Assembly (NCBI RefSeq): GCF_042477335.2
Contig: NC_091255.1
Coordinates: 47,966,501 to 48,030,500, forward strand
Origin: Ovis canadensis
Taxonomy: Eukaryota > Chordata > Mammalia > Artiodactyla > Bovidae
DNA: 64,000 bases
Reading direction: 5' to 3'
The notes under the pieces were generated by a model. The model was not told the origin of the DNA. It did not search any database and saw only the letters and a program-made list of their open reading frames with translations. Positions within the stretch are counted from its first letter, which is position 1; each line of letters starts with the position of its first letter. The translations under genes were made by a program, and so were the position numbers. Below, in pieces: positions 10,687-22,757 of this stretch.

Positions 10687-11744
10687 AATTTTTTTTTAAA
10701 AGCAATAATCATCCATTATGAGAAAAATAAAATATACCTGTATCACTTATTTAAATTAAAACATTAAATGACTTGCTTGCGGCCATCCAACTAACCACAG
10801 GGCCAACACTTGAATCCTGGGCCTGTGATGACTCCAACTTCATGTTCTTATCCCCATGAGGAGCCATAGAGATAAAAAGGCTTTGGAGGGCATAGGAGCT
10901 AAATGACCACACATGACAGGTCTTCTTTCTGGAATATTCTTGGAAAGTGGCCAGCTAGCCCCTGCTTGAATACCTATAGTAATGGAGAGTTCCTTACCTT
11001 CCTAGGCAGCATGCCCCATTGTTGACTATTTAGGAATCTGTTCATCCTAAATTCTGTCCTTAAGTTTGGAATGCTCTTAGTGGAGGTGGCCCCCTTGAGC
11101 TAGACTGAAAGGATAGGCTGGTTTGCACTGGTCTCTAAGGAGAGTCCAGCATGTTCCTCACTGCTTCACGGGGATGGGAGCCCTAGTCTGCCTCCACCCC
11201 TGCTCCCACCTCCCAGACCCAGCACTTCCTGTGGACTGACTCAGGTAAACCTTACCAACTCAGCATAGGCTGCCTCCCTCGTGTGGCTGCGGGGCCACAG
11301 CTGATGCAAATGCCTGAATTTCCATTCACGGTAAAGCCTCCCTCTGCTGAAAGGATAATCAACTCCCTGCTCCACTGACAGGTTCTCATTGGGTGAGGGC
11401 TGAATGCTGGGTTTTGGAAAAGACACCAGGAAAGGCAAGAGAAGTAACAATAGCAAAGATAATATATCATATCTCTGTATTTAATTATCTTAAGTGGACA
11501 AAAGAATGCAGGAACTCTACCTGTTATCAGGCAAAGAAGTAACAATAGCAGATGATATATCAGTTGTAAAGACTCCCAGTCCTTTTTCCAACAGTAAATA
11601 TTAGCCTGAAGTGCTCAACCATTGGAACTGGATCAACTGGAAACTAGGGGACGATGTGACCTTTTCTGACCTTTGTAACTTCAATCAGCTAAAGCTTAGA
11701 CACTACCTACAGCCCAAGCCCCTTCATGAATAGGTATATATCCT

Positions 11745-13632
11745 TCAGTCAGTTCAGTTCAGTCACTCAGTCATGTCTAACTCTTTGGGACCTCATGGAC
11801 TGCAGCATGCCAGGCTTCCCTGTCTATCACCAACTCCTGGAGCTTGCTCAGACTCATGTCCATCAAGTCAGTGATGCCACCCAACCATCTCATCCTCCGT
11901 CATCCCATTCTCCTCCCACCTTCAGTCTTTCCCAGCATCAAGGTCTTTTCCAATGAGTTAGTTCCTCTCATCAGGTGGCCAAAGTATTGGAGTTTCAGCT
12001 TCAGTATCAGTCCTTCCAATGAATATTCAGGACTGATTTCCTTTAGGATTGACTGATTTGATCTCCTTGCTGTCCAAGGGCCTCTCAAGAGTCTTCTCCA
12101 ACACCACAGTTCAAAAGCATCAATTCTTCAGCACTCAGCTTTCTTTATGGTCCAACTGTCACATCCATATATGACTATTGGAAAAACCAAAGCTTTGACT
12201 ATATGGACCTTTGTCAGTAAAGTAATATCTCTGCTTTTTAATACGCTGTTGAGGTTGGTAACAGATTTTCTTCCAAGGAGCAAGCGTCTTTTAATTTCAT
12301 GGCTGCAGTCACCATCTGCAGTGATTTTGGAGCCCAAGAAAATAAAGTCTGTCACTGTTTCCATCGTTTCCCCACCTGTTCGCCATGAAGTAATGGGACC
12401 AGATGCCATGATCTTAGTTTTTTGAATGTTGAATTTTAAGTCAGCTGTTTCACTGTCCTCTTTCACTTTCATCAAGAGGCTCTTTAGCTCTTCTTCACTT
12501 TCTGTCATAAGAGTGGTGTCATCTGCATATCTGAGGTTACTGATATTTCTCCTGGCAATCTTGATTCCAGCTTGGGATTCATCCAGCCCAGCATTTCACA
12601 TGATGTACTCTGCATATAAGTTAAATAAGCAAGGTGACAGTATACAGCCTTGACGTACTCCTTCCCCAATTTGGAACCAGTCTGTTGTTCCACGTCTGGT
12701 TCTAACTGTTGCTTCTTGACCGGCATACAGATTTCTTAGCAGGCAGGTAAGGTGGTCTGGTATTCCCATCTCTTTAAGAATTTCCCACAGTTTGCTGTCA
12801 TCCACACGGTCAAAGGCTTTAGCATAGTCAATGAAGCAGATGTAGATGCTTTTTTCTGGAATTCTCTTGTTTTTCCTATGATCCAACAGTTGTTGGCCAT
12901 TTGATCTCTGGTTCCTCTGTCTTTTCTAAACCCAGCTTGAACATCAGGAAGTTCTCGGTTCATGTACTATTGAAGTCTAGCTTGGAGAATTTTGAGCATT
13001 GCTTTGCTAGCTTGTGAGATGAGTGCCATTGTGTGGTAGTTTGAACATTCTTTGGCATTGCCTCTCTTTGGGATTGGAATGAAAACTGACCTTTTAAAAT
13101 CCCGTGGCCACTGCTGAGTTTTCCAGATTTGCTGGCATATTGAGTGCAGCACTTTTACAGTGTCATCTTTTAGGATTTGAAATAGCTCATTTGGAATTCC
13201 ATCACCTCCACTAGCTTTGTTTGTAGTGATGCTTCCTAAGGCCCACTTGACTTCGCACTCCAGAATGTCTGGCTCTAGGTGAGTGACCACACCATCATGG
13301 TTACCTGAGTCATTAAGATCTTTTTGTATAGTTCTTCTGTGTATTCTTGCCACCTCTTCTTAATCTCTTCTGCTTCTGTTAGGTTCATATCGTTTCTCTC
13401 CTTTATTGTGCCCATCTTTGCCTGAAATGTTCCTTCGGTATCTCTAATTTTCTTGAAGGGATCTCTAGTCTTTCCCACTCTATTGTTTTCCTCTGTTTCT
13501 TTCCACTGATCACTTAGGAAGGCTTTCTTATCTCTCCTTGCTGTTCTTTGGAACTCTGCATTCAGATGGATATATCTTTCCTTTTCTTCTTTGCTTTTCA
13601 CTTCTCTTCTTTTCTCAGCTATTTGTATCCTT
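11745..13632 (-). mobile_element. BovB (RTE-type) LINE fragment, 1.9 kb, 3' end at left
   Basis: Successive minus-strand frames carry BovB reverse-transcriptase pieces: KASGGDGIPNELFQILKDD, YICFIDYAKAFDRVDDSKLW, VRQGCILSPCLFNLYAEYIM and the C-terminal KRRLLLGRKSVTNLNSVLKS. The FIDYAKAFD stretch is the RT motif A region and LSPCLFNLY lies in motif B. Frames are broken by stops and shifts, and the endonuclease end is missing. It lies in the spacer between the IR1 arms. Confidence 0.93.
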
Positions 13633-14226
13633 ACCTCACAACTTCCCTAATTTTGCTGTTCAGAGACTGCTTTGGGAAAGATCCTTGGTGTTCTTACTTT
13701 CTGCAAGTAAATAAATCCCTCCTCCTGTTCTTTGGCTTGCTTGTCTTTTGGCTTGGCACCCACCCGAGGCGAACCCAGATTTCAGGTAACAACCCTGTCT
13801 TTTCCCACTGACAGGCTTCTCCCTTGTTGTCTTATTTCTACCAGTGGTCTTCCCATTCTCTCCTCCATCCTAGAGTCCTTGCTCTTGCTTTCCTCCCACA
13901 TCCAGTCACTTGCCAAGGTTTTTAGATGCTCATGCTGAAATACTGTGGCTCCCCCACCTAACCATTTCTACTACAGCCACCCCTTCAAATAGGTCTCAGT
14001 ACTTGAGCCCTAAACTGTCTTCATAGCTTATCACAAGTGTGACTTTTTCCTTTCTTCCTTCCCTTCTTCCCTCTCTCCCTCTTTTTTCTTTCTTGTAACA
14101 TTATTTGTTGAGCACCTACTATGCGCCAGGTGCTAATAATTTTATTGAATACCTACTAATGTCAGGCACTAGGGAAACAAAAAACTAACACAGTGCAGAC
14201 CCATTCCTCAAGATGTTTAGAGCAAG

Positions 14227-14702
14227 TATTAAGGAAAACACTGATTGAAACTGCCTGCTCCAGCCAGGCAGTGTAGTAACCATTTGCATGAGTTATTCTA
14301 TGATAGGAGGTCCCAGTAAAGAACTAACAAGCCATTACCAACTGGAAAAATTTGGGAAGGTCAAAAGGAGACACCAGTCTATATATCCTACCTACCTCCC
14401 AGAATCCTTCTGGCTGGATTCCATCTTGGTTGAGCCATGCGCATGCCACCAGGAAGGACCCTGAGTCAGAATGATTGGCCAGACAACCTGGAAACTAACA
14501 CCATTGCCATAAAATCTGAGACTGTGATACGTGGCAGAGCAGTCTTCCTGGGTTCCCCTACCCTGCTGCTCTTTGCCCAGGCACCCCTTCTCAATAAATT
14601 CTCTTGCTTTGTCAGCTCATGTGTTTCCTTAGACAATTCATTTCTGAATGTTGAACAAGAGCCCACTCTCAGGCCCTGGAAAGAGTCCTCTTTCCTGCAA
14701 CA
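14227..14702 (+). mobile_element. Solo LTR (ERV class I-like), copy A, 476 bp
   Basis: It is bounded by a 4 bp target-site duplication CAAG (14,223-14,226 and 14,703-14,706), as expected of ERV1-type integration. It contains AATAAA ('ctcaataaattctc') in a typical U3-R position and ends CTGCAACA. The first bases have decayed to TATTA from the TGTTA seen in the sister copy at 39,096-39,582. No internal region is present. Confidence 0.85.
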
Positions 14703-14774
14703 CAAGTAGAAGGCTTATTTCAAGAGGACTACTTCCCAGTGGGGGTAAGTAAGCAGATAATTGCAAAGAGGCTA

Positions 14775-15110
14775 GACCCTAGGCCTTCTTTCTAACTGGT
14801 CTCCTGGCTTCCATTTATTTCCTCCATTCCAATCCATTTCACTTGCTCTGCCCAGTTGACATTCCTAAGGTACAGTGACAGTTCTGCCAGGTCCCTTCAT
14901 TAGCTCTTCATTGCTAATGTAAGTCCTCAACATGTTCTTACGGTGTTCACAAAATGCCCCAGCCTGCTTCTCCAGATACCCTCCATGGTTTGCCCCATCT
15001 TGCCCTTCACTGCAGCTCATCCACCAGTTGAAATATCCTGCCTCTGCCTTTCTTCTTTTAGTTACCTCTCCCATCACTTCTATCTGTAAAAACCTTAACA
15101 ATGGGTCTAT
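14775..15110 (+). repeat. Possible L2 LINE fragment
   Basis: It resembles the L2 body ('gcttctccagataccctcc'). Highly diverged. Confidence 0.35.
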
Positions 15111-15890
15111 TTGCCTATAGACCCCCAACCTATATACCTCCCAACCCTAGAAGGTATAACTCCTCCAATAGAGCTTCAAACCGCCTTATCATCTTCCCGA
15201 TACTCAGAAAACGGATGGTTTGATGAGCAAACACATCTGTTGGAGATGCAGAGAGCTGCAGCGTCACTCTGCCTTCTGGGGTTAACAAGCAAACCCTGAG
15301 AGCCAGCAGCAGCAGCAACTAGGGTTCCATGGGAGAGACAGCAGTCCAGAGCAGTCAGGGGCACCTTGGAGTCATGGAATAAGAATGCAGTGGAACCAAA
15401 GCCAGCTACACTCAGTAAGGGCCATCGCCAGTGTCATGATGCGGAGAGCACAGTGTGTGGCCTCTAGAGTCGCTGGCTTGGGGTATGCACAGTGAACTGC
15501 ACCAAGTCCTGGGAAGCAATCTGTTTGCACCTCGGCCACCAAAGTTTCCAGGTTTCCCTCAGTCGCGCACAAAGGCTATCGCCTTTCAACTCCCTGGACA
15601 TGTTATTTTTACATCTGCTGTGCCAGTTGGTATGTTCCTCTTTATAGATCTTTTTATTTGTATATTTTGTCTTATTACTAAGTAATTTGCAGACTTGAAT
15701 ACAGAGAAATGTCTTGCTCTGTAGTATGAGGCAGGTACTATATTCTATTCTTAGTACCCCCTATGGTGACTCATAGGGTGACCTCTATGAACGTGAACCT
15801 TCTCCAGAAATGCTGCTGATTGATGGATTCAGCCCCTGAAGGGATTATATAGACTCCTTTCCATAATATTCCAGTGCAGGATGGAATTCT
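15111..15890. other. Unique sequence, no recognisable gene
   Basis: Short overlapping open frames occur on both strands but none resembles a known protein, and no splice pattern supports them. Confidence 0.5.
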
Positions 15891-15908
15891 GAACCAAATG
15901 GAAATTTG

Positions 15909-16051
15909 TTCTTAAAAAATTTGTATTTACGTATTTGGCTGTGCCAGGTTTTAGTGGCGGCATGCCGGATCTAATTCCCTGACCAGGTATCGAACCTGGC
16001 CCCCTGCATTAGGAGAGCAGAGTCTTAGCTACTGGATCACCAAGGAAGTCT
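15909..16051 (-). repeat. CHR-type SINE with perfect 15 bp target-site duplication
   Basis: ccaaatggaaatttg occurs at 15,894-15,908 and again at 16,052-16,066. The SINE reads minus, with its head 'gagacttccttggtgatcca' at the right. Confidence 0.92.
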
Positions 16052-16066
16052 CCAAATGGAAATTTG

Positions 16067-17805
16067 AGCGGAGAAAAATCAGACTGAAATTTTCAAAAAT
16101 CATGCGTTTGGTTCCAGACACATAAGGAAGGAAGCCCCTAGCTGAGTGTCTGACATATGGTAGGTGTGCCAAGTTGATGTTAATGTTATTCCATGGGCAC
16201 ATGACAGCCAACAAGGTAACAAGTTGTGAGACAGTGCAGCTGGAGAGAACTGGTTAGGTAATATTTTCCAGCAGATAAATGTTATTCAGGGGTAACTGGC
16301 AGGAATGTTATCCACGTGGCCTGGTGGCCAAGTCCCCATGATGTGGGACTGCCAGATGGGCATTCCTGGACTTAGCAGATAATGACTATATCCTCCCCAC
16401 ATTATGTGGAAAGGTCAGATGCAGCCAGAGAATGCTTCATTCCCCTCTGGAGGTAATGGAAATTTTGCATGTTTGGGGGTACTTTCTCATTATTGGGTCA
16501 TTATTTTGAGGAGGTCAAGAGCACAGATTTTGAGCATCCCTCTCCAATAGAGACACAGGCTGAACTATTTACAGATAAAATGGTACAACTTAAGTTTGCT
16601 TCAAAATAACCCAATAAAGGAGCACAGGTGGACGCAGAGCTGCCACAAGATGGCCCTGTGTTAATGGTCATTATAACTTGGTGAGGGGTATATGGCAGTT
16701 CATGGTACTAGTTCGTGGTGGTTTTATGTATGTTAGAAATGTTCCATAATAAACGTTTTGTTTTGTTATGATTTGTTTAATTTTATTTATTTATTTTAAA
16801 GCACAGAGTTTTAGCCCAGGACAGATCTAGGTTCAAATCCCTTCCTGCTGTTTTTTTGGCTGGGCAATCTTGCATTTAATGCTTCTGAGTCCAGTCTCCA
16901 ATTCCTAAAACATTTGTAAGAATAATTCCAGGCTCACAAATTTGCTGCAAGTACATAAAGCCCTTAGGGCAAAGCCTAAAACATGCTTGGCAATCAGTAA
17001 TGCTACTATGAGTTTCCTTGAGCCTAACCCTCTAGTTAAACCAACTTTAGGAACAACCTGCAATCATGGTATGGTTGCAAGCAGATGGCTGGCCCGCTGT
17101 CTTGACCGCAGGGTCCGTCACAGCTTTGGCAGATGGAATGGAACTGGAGATCAAATTATAGGCTTCAGACCCTTTACTATAACTCCTGGGGGACATTTCT
17201 TTTACAGCATTTTTATTCTTTATAAAATTTTCAAAACTGAAGCATTGTTGATTTGAAATATTGTATGAGTTTCAGATGTGCAGTGGAGTAGTTCATTATT
17301 CTTTGATGTTGAAAGCAGCCATGAGAGGAGAGAAGAGGCGCTGGGAGGGGTTTGATGATGCCACTTTTCTTGGCTGTCAGTGTTCCAGGGTTCACAGCTC
17401 TGCTGTCACTGGCAGGGGTCAGACTGGGAAAGCAGACCCCGCGATGTACACGGTCAAAGTTGGGGGAGGTCCTGTCTGCAGATCCGTCCTTCCAGGACAG
17501 TTGCCTGTCCTCCCTTTCATCTGTTCACAGGCAGCTAGCATTTCACAGGTTGTCCAGGGACTTGGGGTTCTGTCCACCTGGGTGCATTTTCAGGCCCTGG
17601 CTGGCAAGGCAGCCCCATACATGTTGTAGAGGAGCCTGTGCTGGAAGAAGAAAAGTGAGATCACAGGAAATTCATTAGCATCCCAGATTCTGCTTCTTTC
17701 CTCTCTATACATCCTCCCCCCCGCCCCCCACACTGCCTAATCTTTATCCCAGCAATTTCCCTTTAAAGTGGCTGAGGGAATCTGTCAAAGCTGGGACAAG
17801 AACTT
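16067..17805. other. Mostly unique spacer sequence with an L1 3' UTR relic
   Basis: Around 17,200-17,300 the sequence resembles an antisense L1 3' UTR ('tgttgatttgaaatattgt'). The 122- and 108-residue open frames at 17,261-17,678 have no recognisable domain. A short C-rich tract sits at 17,716-17,729. Confidence 0.4.
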
Positions 17806-18557
17806 GCCTTTTCTGGTGTCTTTTCTAAAGACCCAGCATTCAGCCCTCACCCAATGAGAACCTGTCAGTGGAGCAGGGAGTTGATTATCCTTTCAGCAGA
17901 GGGAGGCTTTACCGTGAATGGAAATTCAGGCATTTGCATCAGCTGTGGCCCCGCAGCCACACGAGGGAGGCAGCCTATGCTGAGTTGGTAAGGTTTACCT
18001 GAGTCAGTCCACAGGAAGTGCTGGGTCTGGGAGGTGGGAGCAGGGGTGGAGGCAGACTAGGGCTCCCATCCCCGTGAAGCAGTGAGGAACATGCTGGACT
18101 CTCCTTAGAGACCAGTGCAAACCAGCCTATCCTTTCAGTCTAGCTCAAGGGGGCCACCTCCACTAAGAGCATTCCAAACTTAAGGACAGAATTTAGGATG
18201 AACAGATTCCTAAATAGTCAACAATGGGGCATGCTGCCTAGGAAGGTAAGGAACTCTCCATTACTATAGGTATTCAAGCAGGGGCTAGCTGGCCACTTTC
18301 CAAGAATATTCCAGAAAGAAGACCTGTCATGTGTGGTCATTTAGCTCCTATGCCCTCCAAAGCCTTTTTATCTCTATGGCTCCTCATGGGGATAAGAACA
18401 TGAAGTTGGAGTCATCACAGGCCCAGGATTCAAGTGTTGGCCCTGTGGTTAGTTGGACGGCCACAAGCAAGTCTCTTAATGTCTTAATTTAAAATAAGTG
18501 ATATAGGTATATTTTATTTTTTTATAATGATGATAATTGTTAAAAAAATTTTTTTAG

Positions 18558-18665
18558 AGACTTCCTTGGCAGTCCAGTGGTTAAGACTTGGCATTTTCAA
18601 TGCAAGAGGCACAGTTCGATCCTTGGGTGGGGAACTAAGATCCAGCATGGCCAAAAAAACAATTT
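18558..18665 (+). repeat. CHR-type SINE (in right IR1 arm)
   Basis: 'gagacttccttggcagtcca' head and B box 'gttcgatccttgg'. It mirrors 10,575-10,686. Confidence 0.8.
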
Positions 18666-19145
18666 ATTGTGGACATTTTCCATTGTAATACATTTAATTT
18701 TTAACTTATCCTTTTCTCGTAGTTATATAATTTACTCCTTTAAGCCATGGCTTCCTCATTCATAAAATAGAATAACAAATAAAATTGTGGAGATAATTAA
18801 ATAAGAGAATGCGCATAAAATGCTTAGCATTTAGTTAGGCATCTAAAAATGACAACTGATCATTATTCAAAACCATCATTGTCCCATAGACTATTATGTG
18901 AGCCTCCGCACAAAAACTAGTAGAACTGATAAAAAAAAATTCAGCAAGGTGACAAGATTAACATACAGAAATCTGTTGCATTTATTTATACTAACAATGA
19001 AATATCAGAAAGGGAAAGCAAAAAAAAATTATTTTAAAATCACATCAAAAAGAATAAAATACTTAGGAATAAGCCTGACCAAGGAGGTGAAAGACTTATA
19101 CACTGAGAACTATAAAACATTGATAAAGAAAACTGAAGATGATTT

Positions 19146-19424
19146 CGGAGAAGGCAATGGCACCCCACTCCAGTACTCTTGCCTGGAAAATCCCATGGAT
19201 GGAGGAGCCTGGTAGGCTGCAGTCCATGGGGTCTCGAAGAATCAGACACAACTGAGCAACTTCCCTTTCACTTTTCACTTTCACGCGCTGGAGAAGGAAA
19301 TGGCAACCCCCTTCAGTGTTCTTGCCTGGAGAATCCCAGGGACGGGGGAGCCTGGTGGGGTGCCGTCTATGGGGTCGCACAGAGTCGGACACGACTGAAG
19401 TGACTTAGCAGCAGCAGCAGCAGC
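19146..19424 (+). repeat. BOV-A2 SINE inserted in L1, with target-site duplication
   Basis: Flanked by agatgattt at 19,137-19,145 and 19,425-19,433. The opposite IR1 arm holds a single copy of the site (complement of 10,090-10,098) with no SINE. Confidence 0.95.
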
Positions 19425-20512
19425 AGATGATTTACAGAAATGGAAATATATACCATGCTCTTAGATTAGAAGAATCCATATAATTAAAATAGCCATACTA
19501 TCCAAAGCAATCTTTAGATTTAATGTGATTCCTTTCAAATTAACCATGACATTTTTCACAGAACTAGAATGAATAATCCTAAAGTGTATATGGAACCATA
19601 AAAGACCGAGAATTGCCAAAGCAACGCTGAGGAAAAAAAAAAAAACAAAGCTGGAGGCATAACACTCCTAGACTTCAGAGGATGCCGCAAAGCTACAGTG
19701 ACCAAGCAAGCATGGTGTCGGCACAAAAACAGACACGTGAATCAATGGAACAGAACTGAGAGCCCAGAGATAAAGCCACACATAGACGGTCAATCAATCT
19801 TCAACAAAGGAGGCAAGAATATGTAGTACAATGGAGAAAAGACAGTCTCTTCCTCAAGTGGTGTTGGGAAAGCTGGACAGCTATATGTAAATCAAAGAAG
19901 TTAAAACACTCCATCACACTATATACAAAAATAAATCTCAAAATGGCTTAAAGACTCAAATATAGACAGGACACCATAAAACTCCTAGAAGAGAACATAG
20001 GCAAAACATTATCTGACATGATTTGCAGCAATGTTTTCTTAGGTCATTCTCCCAAGGCAATAGAAATAAAAGCAAAAATAAACAAGTGGGATTTGGGCAT
20101 ATATCCAGATGGATCTCTAAGTCAAAAAGATACAGGTACCTCAGTGTTTATAGTAGCATTGTTTACAATAGCCAAGACATGAAATCTAAATGTCTACTGA
20201 GGTATTTAGATAAAGAAGATGTGATGTACACACACACAATGGAATACTACTCAGCCATAAAAAGAATGAAATAATGCCATTTGCAGCAATGTGGGTGCAC
20301 CTAGAAATGATCATAATAAGTGAAGTAAGTCAGAGAGAAAGACAAATACATCACTTACATGCCGAATCTAATATATGATATGAAAGAACTTATTTATAGA
20401 ACAGAAATAGACTCACAGAGATAGAGAACAAACTTACAGTTACCTAAGGGGAAAGGCGAGGGAGGGATAAATTAGGAGTTGGGATTAGTAGATACAAATG
20501 GCTATAAATAAA

Positions 20513-20570
20513 TATATATGTGCATATATACATATACATACATACATATATATATATAGCTATATATAAA
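20513..20570. repeat. AT/CA-rich simple repeat
   Basis: An imperfect (TA)n/(CA)n/(TATACA)n run at the point where a BovB interrupts the L1 3' UTR. Confidence 0.8.
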
Positions 20571-21368
20571 GACTTTCTTTTCTTGGGCGCCAATATCACT
20601 GCAGATGGTGGTGACTGCAGCCGTGAAATTAAACGACACTTGCTTCTTGGAAGAAAAGCTATGAGAAACCTAGACAGCATATTAAAAAGCAGAGACATCA
20701 CTTTGCCAGCAAAGGTCTACATAGTCAAAGCTATGGCTCTTCCAGTAGTCACGTATGGGTGTGACAAAGTGAAAGTCGCTCAGTTGTGTCCGACTCTTTG
20801 CGACCCCATGGACTATATAGTCCATGGAGTTCTCCAGGCCAGAATACTGGAGTGGGTAGCCTTTCTCTTCTCTAGGGAATCTTCCCAACCCAGGAATCAA
20901 ACCCAGGTCTCTGCATTGCAGGCAGATTCTTTACCAACTGAGCCACCATGGAAGCCCATGGATGTGGGAGTTGGACCATAAAGAAGGCTGAGTCCCAGAG
21001 AATCGATGCTTTGGAATTGCGGTGTTGGAGAAGACTCTTGAGAGTCCCTTGGACAGCAAGGAGATCCAACCAGTCCATTCTAAAGGAAATCAACTCTGAA
21101 TATTCACTAGAAGGACTGATGCTGAAGCTGAAGTGCCAATACTTTGGGTACCTGGTGCAAAGAGCCAACTTATTGGAAAAGACCCTGATGCTGGGAAAGA
21201 TTGAGGGCAGGAGAAGAAGGGGACAACAGAGGATGAGATGGCTGGATGGCATCACTGACTCAATGGACATGAGTTTGAGCAAACTCTGGGAGATGGTGAA
21301 GGACAGGGAAGCCTGCCATGCTGCCATTCACAGGGTCACAGAGTCAGGTGTGACTGAGTGACAAACAA
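20568..21368 (+). mobile_element. BovB LINE 3' fragment inserted in the L1 3' UTR
   Basis: It encodes REIKRHLLLGRKAMRNLDSI before and [20 protein letters not shown] after a Bov-tA insertion, and ends 'gactgagtgacaaacaacaa'. The L1 3' UTR resumes immediately afterwards. Confidence 0.92.
20764..20957 (-). repeat. Bov-tA SINE inserted in BovB
   Basis: The minus strand reads from the head 'gggcttccatggtggctcag' to 'gagcgacttt'. BovB coding homology is continuous across it (…TYGCD / [10 protein letters not shown]…). Confidence 0.9.
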
Positions 21369-21555
21369 CAACAACATATATAAAGCAGACAACCAACAAG
21401 GCCCTACTGTACAGCATTATATTCACTATCTTGTACTAACCTATAATGGAAAAAGAATATGAAAAAGAACATGCATTGTATGTATATGTATAAATGAATC
21501 ACTTTGCTGTACACCAGAAACTAACACAACATTGTGAATCAACTATACTTAAATT

Positions 21556-21612
21556 GGGGTTCCCTGGTGGCTCAGACAGTAAAGAATCTGCCTGCAGTGC
21601 AGGAGACCTGGG
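21556..21612 (+). repeat. Bov-tA head fragment
   Basis: 'ttccctggtggctcagacag' to 'aggagacctgggttc'. The 3' part is missing. Confidence 0.75.
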
Positions 21613-22027
21613 TTCTTAAATTTAAAAAAGGAAAATATAATGAGCATCTCATATGTAATTTAAAATTTTCTAGAAGCCACATTAAAAAAGCAAAATTGAT
21701 TTTACTAATTTATTTAACCCAACATATACAGAACATTATAATGTTAACATGTAATCAAGATAAAAATTATTAATATGACATGTTTACAATAATTTTTTTG
21801 GTACTAAATTTTTAAAAATCCAGAGTTCAGATTGAATCAGCTACAGTTTAAGTTCTCAGTAGTCACATGTAGCTAGTGGCTGTCATACTAAACAGTGCAG
21901 CTCTAAGTCTTCCATCTGGGGCTTCCCCTGGTGGCTCAGTATAAGGAATCTGCCTGCTAATGCAGGAGATATGGGTTCCATCCCTAGTCCGGGAAGGTCC
22001 CTCGTCCCGTGGAGCAACTACGCCCAT

Positions 22028-22757
22028 AGTTCAGTTCAGTTCAGTTCAGTCACTCAGTTCTGTTCAACTCTTTGAGGCCCCATGGACTGCAGCACACCAG
22101 GCTTCCCTATCCATCACCAACTCCCAGAGCTTGCTCAAACTCATGTCCATCAAGTTCGTGATGCCATCCAACCATCTCATCCTCTGTCATCCCCTTCAAT
22201 CTTGCCCAACATCAGGGTCTTTTCCAGTGAGTCAGTTCTTTGCATCAGGTGGCCAAAACATTGGGGCTTCAGCTTCAGCATCAGTCCTTCCAATGAATAT
22301 TCAGTATTGTCTTCTTTAGGATTGACCGGTTTGATCTCCTTGCAGTCCCAGGGACTCTCAAGAGTCTTCTCCAACACCACAGTTCAAAAGCATCAGTTCT
22401 TCTGCGTTCAGCTTTCTTTATGTTCTAGCTTTCACATCCATACATGCTGCTGCTGCTGCTGCTAAGTCACGTCAGTCGTGTCCGACTCTGTGTGACCCCA
22501 CAGACGGAAGCCCACCAGGCTCCTGTGTCCCTGGGATTCTTCAGGCAAGAACACAGGAGTGGGTTGTCATTTCCTTCTCCAATGCATGAAAGTGAAAAGT
22601 GAAAGTGAAGTGGCTACATGACTACTGGAAAAACCACAGCTTTGACTATATGGACCTTTATTGGCAAAGCAACGTCTCTGCTTTTTAATATGCTGCCTAG
22701 GTTGGTCGTAGCATTTCTTCCAAGGAGCAAGCATCTTTTAATTTCTTGGCTGCAACT
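22028..22757 (-). mobile_element. BovB LINE 3' fragment inserted in CHRL
   Basis: Plus-strand 'tcagttcagttcagttcag' start and 'caacaccacagttcaaaagc' are the antisense BovB 3' end. It is interrupted by a BOV-A2. Confidence 0.9.
22446..22615 (-). repeat. BOV-A2 SINE inserted in BovB
   Basis: (CTG)5 head then one monomer. The BovB word 'tacatg' appears on both sides, as a target-site duplication would. Confidence 0.88.

Larger units (their letters stand above)
9591..11440 (+). repeat. Left arm of a large inverted duplication (IR1)
   Basis: The reverse complement of this 1.85 kb segment recurs at 17,806-19,935. From the outer to the inner end both arms contain part of an L1, a MIR, a CHR SINE and unique sequence in the same order. 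The inner 10,786-11,412 appears identical to 17,831-18,457, base for base with equal length. The outer two thirds differ at many positions and by small indels. The spacer is about 6.4 kb. Confidence 0.95.
17806..19935 (-). repeat. Right arm of the large inverted duplication (IR1)
   Basis: Reverse complement of 9,591-11,440, longer because a BOV-A2 SINE (19,146-19,424) is inserted here only. Its L1 continues past the arm boundary to a natural 3' UTR, which suggests this arm keeps the original arrangement and the left arm is the copy. Confidence 0.95.
18905..21548 (+). mobile_element. L1 LINE 3' portion, interrupted by a BOV-A2 and a BovB
   Basis: It encodes decayed ORF2 C-terminus (e.g. [20 protein letters not shown]), then 'ggaatactactcagccataa' and the 3' UTR ending 'aatcaactatacttaaattg'. 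Interruptions: BOV-A2 at 19,146-19,424 and BovB at 20,568-21,368. Coding potential is lost. Confidence 0.9.

Noticed and set aside
11241..11456. 71-codon frame shared by both IR1 arms as a conserved coding exon
   Set aside because: The frame is identical because the whole 627 bp core is identical, including clearly non-coding flanks. There is no codon-position signal to test within one genome.
12128..13601. Several minus-strand frames with reverse-transcriptase residues as a cellular gene
   Set aside because: They are consecutive broken pieces of one BovB LINE, with frameshifts and stops between them.
17261..17678. Overlapping 122- and 108-codon frames in the IR1 spacer
   Set aside because: No homology recognised, mutually overlapping frames, no supporting splice sites.
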